NCBI RefSeq assembly: GCF_014633365.1
Contig: NC_068350.1
Span: 6,836,501-6,900,500 of the forward strand
Direction of reading: 5' to 3'
Length of the DNA stretch: 64,000 nt
Source: Diospyros lotus
Taxonomy: Eukaryota; Streptophyta; Magnoliopsida; Ericales; Ebenaceae
This document shows positions 36,201 through 45,000 of the stretch, in pieces (the first letter of the stretch is position 1; every line of letters begins with the position of its first letter). The translations under genes and the position numbers were made by a program. The notes below the pieces were generated by a model. That model was not told the origin of the DNA. It ran no database searches and saw only the letters and a program-made list of their open reading frames with translations.

Positions 36201-38506
36201 CAAGTGTAGAAACAAAATATCATGCTATGGCCTTGGCAACATGTGAATTTATCTGGTTAAAACAATTGCTTCAGAAACTCAAGTTTAGAGAAAACATATG
36301 AGATTAATTTGTGATAATCAAGTTGCGTTACATATTGTCTCTAGTCCAGTCTTTCATGAGAGGACCAAACACATCAAGATAGATTGCCACTTCATTCGAG
36401 AAAATATTTTATCTAATTGTATTACCACAGTTTTTGTCAATTCAAATGACTAGTTAGCAGATGTTTTTACTAAATCCCTCAGAGGTCATCAAAATTGGTA
36501 TATATGTAACAAACTTGGTGGATATGATATATATGCACTAGTTTGAGGGAGAGTGTTGAGTTGTATATGGAGATAACACTTGTGTGTGTATTCTAGACTT
36601 AGGGTTAGCCCTATGTCATGGCTTATGTTATGACATATGAATGATTTTGTATAAATATGTGTACATTCTATTAGTTATTATATGAAATATTTCCAATCTC
36701 TCTTAAGTTTTGCCGGAACTCTTAATTCTTTAAGACCCACATCAAAGTCTCCTTACATTCTCACAACCTAAAGATAAGTTACCCTTTAAACTTCCTTGAT
36801 CACTAACAGCTAGTTCTAGGTCAATTGGATTTAAAACAATAAAAGATCAGAGTCCAGGCATCTAAACATGGGCCCACAGAAGGTACAAAAGCCTCCGCTC
36901 TTTACTAACAACTGCAGACACTGACCCTTCCCTAGAACCTCTCGGGTAGATACACCCTGAAAAGAGATCTAAAAGGATACACCCTGAGGAGATCTAAATC
37001 CCATTAGGAAAGTCCACCTAGAAATAAACTTTTCTCCAGGATTTTGAAATGAAAAACCAATAAACCATCTTTTTGAGACATTCAAGATTCCAAAGTAATC
37101 AAGGAGAAAGACAACTAGTGTTTATTAAAGAAAAGAGACCTGTCAACTATGAAATGGTAAGAGTATAAGCTACTTTATTCCACTGTTTATTTCTGAAGTT
37201 TGATCACCAAGAGAGCATGAGAGTTCAAGTGATCATGAAGAGTGTAGCACTGATTTTGAAGTTTATTTTCTCATTGCGCCAATCCCACACAACTCAAACT
37301 CCTCCCCTTGATTGCCTGAGGTAAATCCAATTAGGGCTGCTTAAGATGAACACTATTGACAACAATGTCATTATTGGGACCAGACTGTTACTCACCATCT
37401 GAGTCTCTAGGCCTCAACAAAACATGGCCTTGGGCACAGAACGATAGAAGATACTTGGGTTTGAAGGATGTCTCTAGAGAACAGAGCTTGGCCCATTCCT
37501 ACTTATTGGATCGATTCTGATAATAAAGTTAGGGGCAAAGGTATTTGTCCTTGACCTAGGAAGAACACCCATTCTCAATTTGTTCAAAAGGCCCCAGAAA
37601 AATGTGCCTTGCCCATTTTCTATTGATACATCATAAAAATGATCTCTGTCAATCTGGCTTGAAAGAAAACATAAATGATAATCATATGATCACGGTAAGC
37701 CCAGTAACATTCTGCTGGAATATCCAACGGTGTATGAGGTTAAAACATCATGGAAAATAGATACTGGTCTTTTTGTAGGACAAAATTGGATCTTAAGAAC
37801 TGAAATTTTGTTATCGTGGGAATATTTGTCAACTTAGAGATGGTTTTTTGTTTCTAGAGTTGGCTAAAGTAAATAACTCGTTTGTTATGGATCGTGATCA
37901 ATAATGATCTGCCTGCAGTGAAAACAGCCTGTATGCATGTTGTGTGATTGTCCATGTCAAGTGTGACATGATTACTCTGTACGCTGCCATCAAATCTCTC
38001 TGTTTCAAGCTCTTAATGAAAGCTCATTTCTTGGTATTTGTGGTGCATTGTATCATTAAATGCCAGTTGGTAACTCGGTAGACATCAATGTAATGTCAGT
38101 TGATATTGGCCTTTCCAATACCAAACCAATAGAAAATCTTGAAACTGCTACTTAGTGAAATTGTATTGGATGGAGATTTAAATAGCATTTGCATGAGAGT
38201 TCTTACACCTCTGAGCTTCCCTCTGTATTTTGACTAGCAAGTTTCTCAAAATGCCATACCTCTTCATTTATCCAATTTATTGAACAGGAAAGTGTGATCA
38301 AGGATCCTGCCGAAGTCAAAGGCTTCAACCCGGGATTAATAGTGTTGCTTCTGGTTGGGGGCTTACTATTAACCTTCCTTGTCGGGAACTATTTACTCTA
38401 CATGTACGCGCAAAAGACCCTTCCTCCAAAGAAAAAGAAGCCCATCTCCAAGAAGAAGATGAAGAGGGAGAAACTGAAGCAAGGGGTTTCAGCGCCCGGA
38501 GAATAG
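18150..38506 (+). CDS. S1FA: S1FA-like DNA-binding protein, two exons with a 20-kb intron
   Basis: Join 18150-18203 and 38288-38506: 90 residues, phase-0 junction (GCG then GAA), donor GT at 18204, acceptor AACAG ending at 38287. Exon 1 encodes [18 protein letters not shown]; exon 2 encodes [16 protein letters not shown], a hydrophobic segment, and a basic tail with [18 protein letters not shown] ending VSAPGE. This is the hallmark layout of plant S1FA, a small protein reported to bind the S1 site of a plastid ribosomal protein gene promoter: one hydrophobic helix followed by a nuclear-signal-like basic region. The length fits the family. What is odd is the intron (see separate entry) and the Harbinger element ending 74 bp upstream. 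Splicing across 20 kb is inferred from intact frames and splice sites. Confidence 0.88.
19283..19797 (+). repeat. Copia 1 5' LTR
   Basis: 515 bp, with a TATA element CTTATATATAGAGG near 19450 and R-U5 sequence ending just before TGGTATCAGAGC. Confidence 0.88.
19916..23917 (+). pseudogene. Copia 1 gag-pol, lightly broken
   Basis: In order: gag (about 19930-20520), zinc knuckle [14 protein letters not shown] (about 20561), protease DSGCSFHM (about 20731), GAG-pre-integrase, integrase (HSDLWGP then [10 protein letters not shown]), RT with YVDDMLIAS (about 22939), RNase H ([25 protein letters not shown]) and an end LGLVGN. Lesions: the 4-bp unit GGCT is duplicated at 21507-21514, shifting the integrase frame; stops at 22104-22106 and 22140-22142; and a frame shift near 23405 before RNase H. 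The gag frame and most domains are otherwise intact, so this is a recently disabled copy. The motif set fits the Tork (Tnt1-like) clade. Confidence 0.88.
23968..24483 (+). repeat. Copia 1 3' LTR
   Basis: Begins after GGTGGAGAATT and matches the 5' LTR to the shared end ATTTCGTTT. Sequence after 24483 differs from that after the 5' LTR. Confidence 0.88.
24484..24701. other. Native intron with a LINE 3'-end-like fragment
   Basis: Around 24670-24700 the text AAGCCTTAATCCCACTATG followed by GGGACCGGCTATG resembles a common plant LINE tail in reverse orientation. The rest is A/T-rich and unassigned. Confidence 0.35.
24702..24999 (-). repeat. Antisense Copia LTR remnant, cut by Copia 2
   Basis: Reading from 24702 (TGTTAAGATTAGGAGCTCTTA) the sequence parallels the antisense LTR at 46817-47380 (TGTTATGATTAGGAGTTCTTA) and shares its R-U5-type text (ACATCCCGCCTTGGTCTGAG versus ACATCCAGCCTTGATCCCGA). 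Copia 2 inserted at its right edge, so Copia 2 is younger. Confidence 0.6.
25000..25578 (+). repeat. Copia 2 5' LTR
   Basis: 579 bp with TATA-like CTATAAATAGAAGG near 25181; ends CAACA four bases before the primer-binding site. Confidence 0.93.
25647..30285 (+). pseudogene. Copia 2 gag-pol, mostly one frame with premature stops
   Basis: Gag starts at the Met of [17 protein letters not shown] and is split by the MITE at 25984-26563. It continues through zinc knuckle [14 protein letters not shown] (about 26941), protease DSGCSFHM, integrase, RT with YVDDMLIAS (about 29308) and RNase H ([12 protein letters not shown]). From the MITE to about 29890 one frame is kept, broken only by stops at 27827, 28214, 28565, about 28711 and 29084; a frame shift follows near 29890. 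At 28214 a TAA replaces a glutamine codon kept in Copia 1, consistent with C-to-T decay at methylated sites. Confidence 0.88.
25984..26563. mobile_element. 580-bp MITE in Copia 2 gag (PIF/Harbinger-like)
   Basis: Terminal inverted repeats of about 22 bp match at about 20 positions; the shared core is GTTTGTTGCAGCTTAA, with outer bases GGCCCC at the left and GGGCCT (complement) at the right. A 3-bp duplication TAT flanks it (25981-25983 and 26564-26566). Removing the insert and one TAT restores the gag frame at [11 protein letters not shown]. The 3-bp TSD and GGGCCTGTTTG-type ends fit a Tourist/Harbinger-like non-autonomous element. It has no coding capacity. Confidence 0.85.
30371..30949 (+). 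repeat. Copia 2 3' LTR
   Basis: Starts after GGTGGAGATT and ends CAACA immediately before the AGTTA duplication. Confidence 0.93.
30998..32650 (+). mobile_element. Chimeric Copia remnant: 5' LTR and gag joined to RNase H
   Basis: An LTR-like segment (about 30998-31449, TATA CTATAAATAGAGGG near 31119, end CTCAACA) is followed by primer site TGGTATCAGAG at 31453 and a broken gag (31530-32300) with zinc knuckle [14 protein letters not shown]. Protease, integrase and RT are missing: the gag tail passes directly into RNase H text ([29 protein letters not shown]). The RNase H tail continues out of frame to about 32650. The next LTR at 32760 does not match the 5' LTR, so the two halves seem to come from different elements. 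Confidence 0.7.
32092..32541 (+). pseudogene. In-frame gag zinc-knuckle to RNase H fusion ORF, 149 residues
   Basis: The frame runs from gag [13 protein letters not shown] through the CCHC knuckle at about 32240 into RNase H at about 32330, ending WEILEE. An 18-bp direct repeat GAGGCTGTGAAGGAAGCA sits at 32320-32337 and 32356-32373, 36 bp (12 codons) apart and next to the junction, suggesting a slip or repeat-guided join. A protein product is not implied. Confidence 0.65.
32760..33001 (+). repeat. Copia-type LTR of another family
   Basis: It starts TGTTGATTTGG right after the purine tract AAGGTGGAGATT, has TATA-like GCTATAAATAAG near 32823, and may end TATATTCA at about 33001. A primer-site-like AGTTATCAAAGCGG follows. 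It could be the 3' LTR of the upstream chimera or the 5' LTR of the element downstream. Confidence 0.55.
33002..36540 (+). pseudogene. Decayed Copia gag-pol of a different lineage
   Basis: In order: zinc knuckle [14 protein letters not shown] (about 33161), protease [13 protein letters not shown] (about 33427), GAG-pre-integrase, integrase ([19 protein letters not shown], then [10 protein letters not shown]), RT start ([20 protein letters not shown], about 35048), [11 protein letters not shown] (about 35591), [14 protein letters not shown] and degenerate RNase H to about 36500. The core of gag is missing and frames change about ten times. Protein text differs clearly from Copia 1 and 2, so this is another lineage; I do not assign it firmly. 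Confidence 0.8.
36553..36740 (+). repeat. Probable short 3' LTR of the preceding Copia
   Basis: It follows the purine-rich TTTGAGGGAGAG and starts TGTTGAGTTGTATATGG, with TGTATAAATATG near 36648. The 3' edge is approximate and no matching 5' copy was found in the window. Confidence 0.5.
36741..38287. other. Remainder of S1FA intron, unassigned
   Basis: No domain recognised. A short local duplication GATACACCCTGA occurs at about 36950 and 36977. A T-rich stretch and AACAG acceptor close the intron. Confidence 0.4.
38288..38506 (+). CDS. S1FA: S1FA exon 2 (hydrophobic segment and basic tail)
   Basis: Begins GAA AGT GTG after AACAG and ends TAG at 38504-38506. It encodes nearly all of the conserved protein: [13 protein letters not shown], the rest of the membrane-like segment, then the lysine-rich tail and VSAPGE terminus. 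Confidence 0.93.
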   Translation, partial: ESVIKDPAEVKGFNPGLIVLLLVGGLLLTFLVGNYLLYMYAQKTLPPKKKKPISKKKMKREKLKQGVSAPGE

Positions 38507-39664
38507 ACGTACATCCTTTCAGACACGATGTAATGTCAGGCCACTTTTTACGTGTCTGGAACCAGTTTTTGAGAGATGGTGGTTGCTCTTCTTCTGTGGT
38601 TAACTATCCCCGTAACGACATGTTAGCCGGCTAGGAAGTAAAGATGCTCTGTGTTGTCTTTCATCGACTGTCATTGGTGTCTTTAAGTTGCGTTTCAGGT
38701 TTGTTGGCAAAACGTTTGGTTTATGTCCAAGCTGATATCAGAATGTGTCCAACTTAGAGTTCTATCTTCAATCTCAGGCTCCAACTTATAGTTTTATTCC
38801 CAATTGAAATAGGTCTGATTTAACGTTGATGCTAACACACTATGGCTACTGCTACTCTTTTAAGGTCTAGGTATTTGGCTTGGCGGTGGCTTCCGCCTTC
38901 AGCCATCACACACCAGTAATTCAAGTTCTTGTAAAAAATAAAAAATAAAAGAACTTCACATTTTTTACATAAGAAACCAGTTTTTTTTTTTTTTTTCAAT
39001 ATTAGAATCTCTGGCTTGGCTCCTTTGAAAGAACGAACCGAATTTGGTGAAAGTTAAAAGAGTAGGATTTGGAAATTAATTTAGTTTGAATAGTTTAGAA
39101 TTTTTTTAAATGTTATTAGTTTTGAAAAACCAAAAAAAAAACATTAGAGAAAGCATGTGGCATCTGGTCTGGCTATAAATTTGGTCGTACACTGGGGATA
39201 TTAAAAAAATAATTATTGAAACATGTAACTTTTTCAAACAAAAAATATCATAACCGAAACCAAGGTTGAATACATGCATATACTGCTTTAGCTTTGAAGC
39301 AATTCCAAAATGGGGCAAGAGACTACGCGTTCAAGTTTCCAAAGACTGGCACCGACGACAGACCATAAAAAACCACATTTTTATTTTGCATTCCCCAGCA
39401 CGTACATGGCATGCCCTTCAAATATCATGTAATAAGCACCACACAAAAAAATAATAATAATAACAGTTAAAAAGACTTACAAACACAACAACATATTACG
39501 AAGGTGAGTTGTACAGGTAAATAATACCAAATCTCAAGCACATTCAGATGCTACAATCACAGTTTCAGCAGAACATCTTATATATGTATGTATGTATATA
39601 TATATGTATTATATCATTTACTGACATTAGGTGCGTTCGACCTGCCCACATGCAGGCAGAATGC
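38507..39664. other. Convergent 3' ends of S1FA (+) and the PLAC8 gene (-)
   Basis: About 1.16 kb separates the two stop codons. A/T-rich AATAAA-type strings at about 38936-38952 could serve S1FA polyadenylation. T and A tracts near 38982 and 39130 and a TATG repeat near 39585-39605 are present. No other gene is visible. Confidence 0.5.
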
Positions 39665-39907
39665 TCAGGCTCGACCACGGCCCATTGTCTGCTCTCCAGG
39701 AGGAATCATGACCATGACCTGCTGGGCATTAAACCCAGGATGAGGAAGCCTACGACGAACCTCGCGACCTTCCTGGCAAAGAGCGCATGGATGGCAGAAG
39801 ACATGAGTTGCTAAATCACAGGCTGCCTCACATTGCTCACGTTGCACATTGTCGTCTAAAAAGCTCCCACAGCATCCGCAGGACCTGGCAAATGCTTCGC
39901 AGCTGCC
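39665..39907 (-). CDS. PLAC8-family gene exon 3
   Basis: Acceptor CAG just before 39907. Encodes GSCEAFARSCGCCGSFLDD, the Cys-rich CDLATHVFCHPCALCQEGRE segment and the tail to GRGRA with a stop at 39665-39667. Confidence 0.92.
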   Translation of the reverse strand, partial: GSCEAFARSCGCCGSFLDDNVQREQCEAACDLATHVFCHPCALCQEGREVRRRLPHPGFNAQQVMVMIPPGEQTMGRGRA

Positions 39908-39942
39908 CTGTTTGTTTCAAATTGCAACCTAAAGCTTGAGAC

Positions 39943-39980
<38 letters not shown>

Positions 39981-41968
39981 CACAGTAGGGGAAACCAATA
40001 ATCCAGAAACTGAACTTCTGCAGCGGCAGCATCTAATGAATCACTCATCTACCAACCTCCCCTCCCTCTCTTGAAGCATTTGACTAAATACCATTAGTGC
40101 TTACTAGATTGCATGGTTCAGTTGCTACTAAAAGATTACAGGCACGGAAAGATTGTTATGATCGTCTGATTGTTTTGGAAACGTATTCATTGAGAAAGTG
40201 CAGAAATAGTTTGTTTGCACTCATAGCATAACTTCACGCATGAATTAGCCAGTTAAGCTTGTCACGTTACACTTCAATGCTGAAATAGGTCTTAACAGGC
40301 AAGCATTTTAAATTTCAAGGAGAAAGGTCCATGAACTTCCAAACAAAATTCCACGTGAATTGCCAAATGCAATGATTTTCTATATATGAGTTGCTTATGT
40401 CCAATTCATTCAATATTGGTCGTAATTGGATCTTTCAAGTCAAAGTCATTGGACATATAACACAAATTGAAAAGTTTATCAATGAGTGAAGCGAGAACTT
40501 AGAAAATGATCATGCTGAGAGAATAGCTGTTCTGAATAAAATGCAATGAGACTAGAAAAGAATGGAAACTATCCTACCCCTTTAGGAATTAAATTTCTTC
40601 GTAAGGATACAGGATTTCATTTAATATCTAATGGAACATTGTTCAACTAATAAATGAATAAATTTAGACCAAGGCATTGAAGAGAAAGGAGGTTAATGGT
40701 AGCAGAGACAGAGGCGGCGGCTAGAGAGAAGGATGGAAATATAGGTCCTCCTACACTAGTGCTTAGATGGTGTACTCTTCTGATTCATCTAATTAATGGA
40801 GAGATGTTTCCCAGGAGGGGGGGGGGGGGGGGCAATATGTACTGCAACATCTTCTCTTCCTTCTTTGAGAAATCAGAAGTTTGAAATAATTGAAAAGCTC
40901 TTCATCAGACCAATTAATGTCAGAACAATAGGAAAAGAACTTTCATTTCAAAAATTTGCAAAATGAAATCAGCTTCAAGGTTGGAATCTATGAAACAGAC
41001 ACTTCTAAAAGATGCCATAATCATGTCAAATATCAATGTAGACTCAACACTAGTTTGATACATCATCATGATGTCCTACCCAACCATTTACTTTTAGGAC
41101 TTGGACACTGATAGTACCTCTAAACAATTGATTGAATTTTTGTTCCCAAAACAGTAAGAATTCCTCACTTTCAGTAGCTTCAGCAATGAATGACAACCAA
41201 TACAATGAAAGAAGACAAAAACAGGCCTATTCGAGAGGGCCTCTCTCTCTCACGACTTCTCCAACAGATTTTTCCACCCCCCCCCCCCTCTTTCTCTCCT
41301 CCCTTATATACCTACTCCTCCCACTCGTTCCAGCCACACGCTAGATTATTCTCTTCTAACGTGTGACTTTTTTAGCCTTGGGTCATTTTACTTGGTTGCC
41401 ACCTGTGGTCCCCACCCCTTTCCCCTCCATCTTTCTCCTCTGATAAGTTTGTTTAATGGGGATCCTAACAGACACTTGCTACATGTGTCCACTGTTAATA
41501 TATACATAAAACACATTACAAATTTGAAAAGGAAGAACCTTGATATCATATAATGAGATTAAAAGCAATATAGATTACAACGCTAATCCTTTATCTTAGG
41601 TTGGAATTAGATGAATATATATCTATCCTTGTTACAATTAGACAGAAGTTTATTGTGTTGTTGATAATTTTATATTTTCTGGCTTCATATGTGTTGTTTT
41701 GTGTTCAAGGAAAGTTGTAATGGAACACATTATCCCAGGGTAATGCTACTTCAAGTGTCAAACAAATCTCCCTCAATACTAAGTATGAGTTCCTAGCTAG
41801 TATCATATGTCATCTCTGTTTAGAGATACTTTCAACTGGGGGCTATAGAGAGGTTGCTAAAGTTGTGAATCAGATCATAAGATCGTATGATCTAGTGATA
41901 CAAATTCAATGATTCATTCATATGATTATATTTAGTCCCACATTTTGGGCTAAATGTGCCCCCCCCCC

Positions 41969-42006
<38 letters not shown>

Positions 42007-45000
42007 ATTATCTAGTATCATGTGTCATCCCTGTTTAGAGATACTTTCAACTGCGGGCTAGAGAGAGGTTGCTAAAGTTGTGAATCAGATCATAAGATCG
42101 TATGATCTAATGATACAAATTCAATGACTCATTCATATGATTTTATTTAGTCCCACATTTTGGGCTAAACGTGGTCTCTCTCTCTCTCTCTAGTATCATA
42201 TGTCATCCCTGTTCAGAGATACTTTCAACTGGGGGCTAGAGAGAGGCTGCTAAAGTTGTGAATCTTATCATAAGATCGTATGATCTAGTGATACAAATTC
42301 AATGATTCATTCATATGATTATATTTAGTCCCACATTTTGGGCTAAATGTGGCCTCCCTCATTCCCCAAATAGAAAAAAAGTAGAACACATCTGGGATTC
42401 CTAATTCTCAATGTAGAGCAAATGAATTTGGATAATAGCATGGACTTTTTAATAACCATGCTCCCCTCCTCCAAACCCACCTAAAGCAAAACAGGAAAAT
42501 GTTGTCCAGCAGTTGTCAAGTTCTTTAACATCTAACACATGCACCAACACAAATTGTAAACAAATATTGTATGAAACATAAATGCAAATAGTGTGTGCAC
42601 AGTAAAGCATAGGCACAATTTCAACATCAAGAAATCCTCCAAAAGCTACAGAAGCATTTCATCAATGCAAACAAAAAATAAAATTTAAAATATAGAATAG
42701 AAAAGAGAACAAATGGGCAAGAAAGCTGAAAAGCAGGTAAAATCAATATAGTTACTCTGGAGGACAGTTATAGGTCAAAACAAGGAATAAGTCATTTGAA
42801 GAATGCAGATGACACTTTAAAGTACCACAATGACACTTTAAAGTACCACAAATAACTTCCAATTTGAGGACTAGTCCAGAAAATTAAAATGGGATGAAGA
42901 ACTTGCCTCTAGGTTGAACTTCCGGCGGATGGCTGTTCGGCTAGGATATGAAAACCAAGGTGCCACACAATTCCCACCAAGAAGGGAGTTTCCAATCAAG
43001 TATAGACCAGAGTAAGGCAGGCAGTGGTTTGCAAAAGTCCCAGGACCAGAGCCAAGTCTCTCAACATTGCTTCCATAAAGCACACATGGGGCCACACTTC
43101 CAAGAAGGCCTACCAAATGACTAGTTGTTAGCATTTTCACATATAGAAATATATGTATATAGAGAGACAGAGAGAGAAGTTGTTAGGAGTTAGTTGGCTA
43201 ATTCCTATAACACGAGAGTAATCTTGTAACATTTATCAAATTGTAAAATATAATTGATCTCTCTTATCTTTTTTGGATGATTGAACCAAGATATCTAAAT
43301 TGATCTTTTTTTGGCATGACTTGATTTTCTAATTTACCATAACATGATCTACATTTATATTTTTATAAACTTACTTTCCATAATTCGTTTTTCAATTTAC
43401 TTAACTTAAACCCTCTATATTCTAAAGTGTCTCTCCATATCTTGAGCTTAATAACCATTTCTTCTTTTGTCTTGTCTTATCTACCAACACTATGTCATCA
43501 ACGAATAACATGCACCAAAGCACCTCAGTTTGTATATATTTATCACGTTCATCCATAACTAGGCCAAATAGGTAAGGGCTTAAAGCAGATACTCAATATA
43601 ATCCAATTATAATTGAAAAAATCTCAATGTGTCTACATGTTTTGACCGTAGTTACACAATTCATGGCAACCCCCCCACCACCCCCCCCCCCCAAAAAAAA
43701 AAAAAAAAAAAAACTGTGTTCCCGATCGCGTGAACTGCTCGCAGTACAAGCGCGTATTGGAACAAGGAGGGACACGATTTTGATCGCCAAAAATGGCAAT
43801 CCCAAAATTATGAACGGTACAAGGGCTGTTAAAATGGTTTTTATTCATTCAAATATTCATCTTCAATCACGGTTTTGTGAAAATTATGAAGTTGGACCGT
43901 ATAGAAGATGGGATATTAATCCGGAAAATGTTAACCAAGAGGATTCTGTTACCAGGAAGGAGGAGTTGAGATGGAGTTCTCTAGATAGTGAATATGTTGA
44001 AATGCCAAATGAAGAGGAAGCTACACAAGATTACTCAAGAGTTTTGCTTGCTGCCACATACAAGCCATCATCTAACCTGTAAAAGGAAGTAATTCTAAAG
44101 ATAGGGGAAACAAGTAAATTATAAACAAGGTGGTTAGAGATTTGGGATTTAGGTGCTCTTATAATTAAGCTTTTGAGATGGATGTTAGCTTTAAATTTGT
44201 GTTATGTTAGCATTCAGTTTTTTTTCCCTGTTTCAATTCTACTATTATGGTTTTATGTAATTGGATGCTTGCTTTTAGTTAAGTTGAAACCTTATTTTCA
44301 TTGCAATATCTTATGAATATAAAAAAAAAAAATTCCATCAAATTTTAGTAAGCGTACCAATACATTATTCAAAATAAACCACAAACCAGACCTGCATACG
44401 CCGGGTACCAACTAATCCTACCCCCATGAATGCGCGTCTAGCTAAGTAGCGTACCTCGTTCCTGAATATGTACCACAAATTGTAACACACAAGGTTCAAT
44501 ATAACTATGGTTTTGACAAGAGTTTCTACTTCATTATACAAGCCCTTAATAATCTATATATAAGCAATTCAGACTCATTTCTTCTCAAAAACTCTCCATA
44601 AGACTTTTGTAGAAACTTTGTCATAAGATTTTTGTAATTCTATATCCACCACATGTAAATCCTTTGGTTTGTCTCTATACCTTTCCATTAGATGCCTCAG
44701 CAAGTATAGCTTCCACTGTTGATCTACTAGGCATAAAAACAACTTGGTTTTCAGTTTCTCTTCTCAATCTTTGTTCAATTACTCTCTCTCACAGTTTCAT
44801 AGTATAGCTCATTAGCTTGATTCCTCTATAATTTCTACAATATTGAATGCCACTAAAGTGCTCTTCCCCCACTCATTTGGTATCTTTTTTGATTTAAGGA
44901 TCACATTAAATAAATTCATGTACTAAAAAAAAAAAATTATTCTTCCATGCGTTTTCATAATTCTATTAGCATATTATCTGGTCCAATTGCATACTGTTTT

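Larger units (their letters stand above)
18204..38287 (+). other. S1FA: S1FA intron, 20,084 bp, filled with Copia retrotransposons
   Basis: It starts GTACGC and ends AACAG. About 1 kb of apparently native intron follows the donor (18204-19282, including an A tract near 18572-18588). The rest holds Copia 1 (19283-24483), an LTR remnant (24702-24999), Copia 2 (25000-30949), a chimeric Copia (about 30998-32650), another LTR (32760-33001), a third pol (33060-36540) and its LTR. The four coding Copia segments all run in the same direction as S1FA. Confidence 0.85.
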
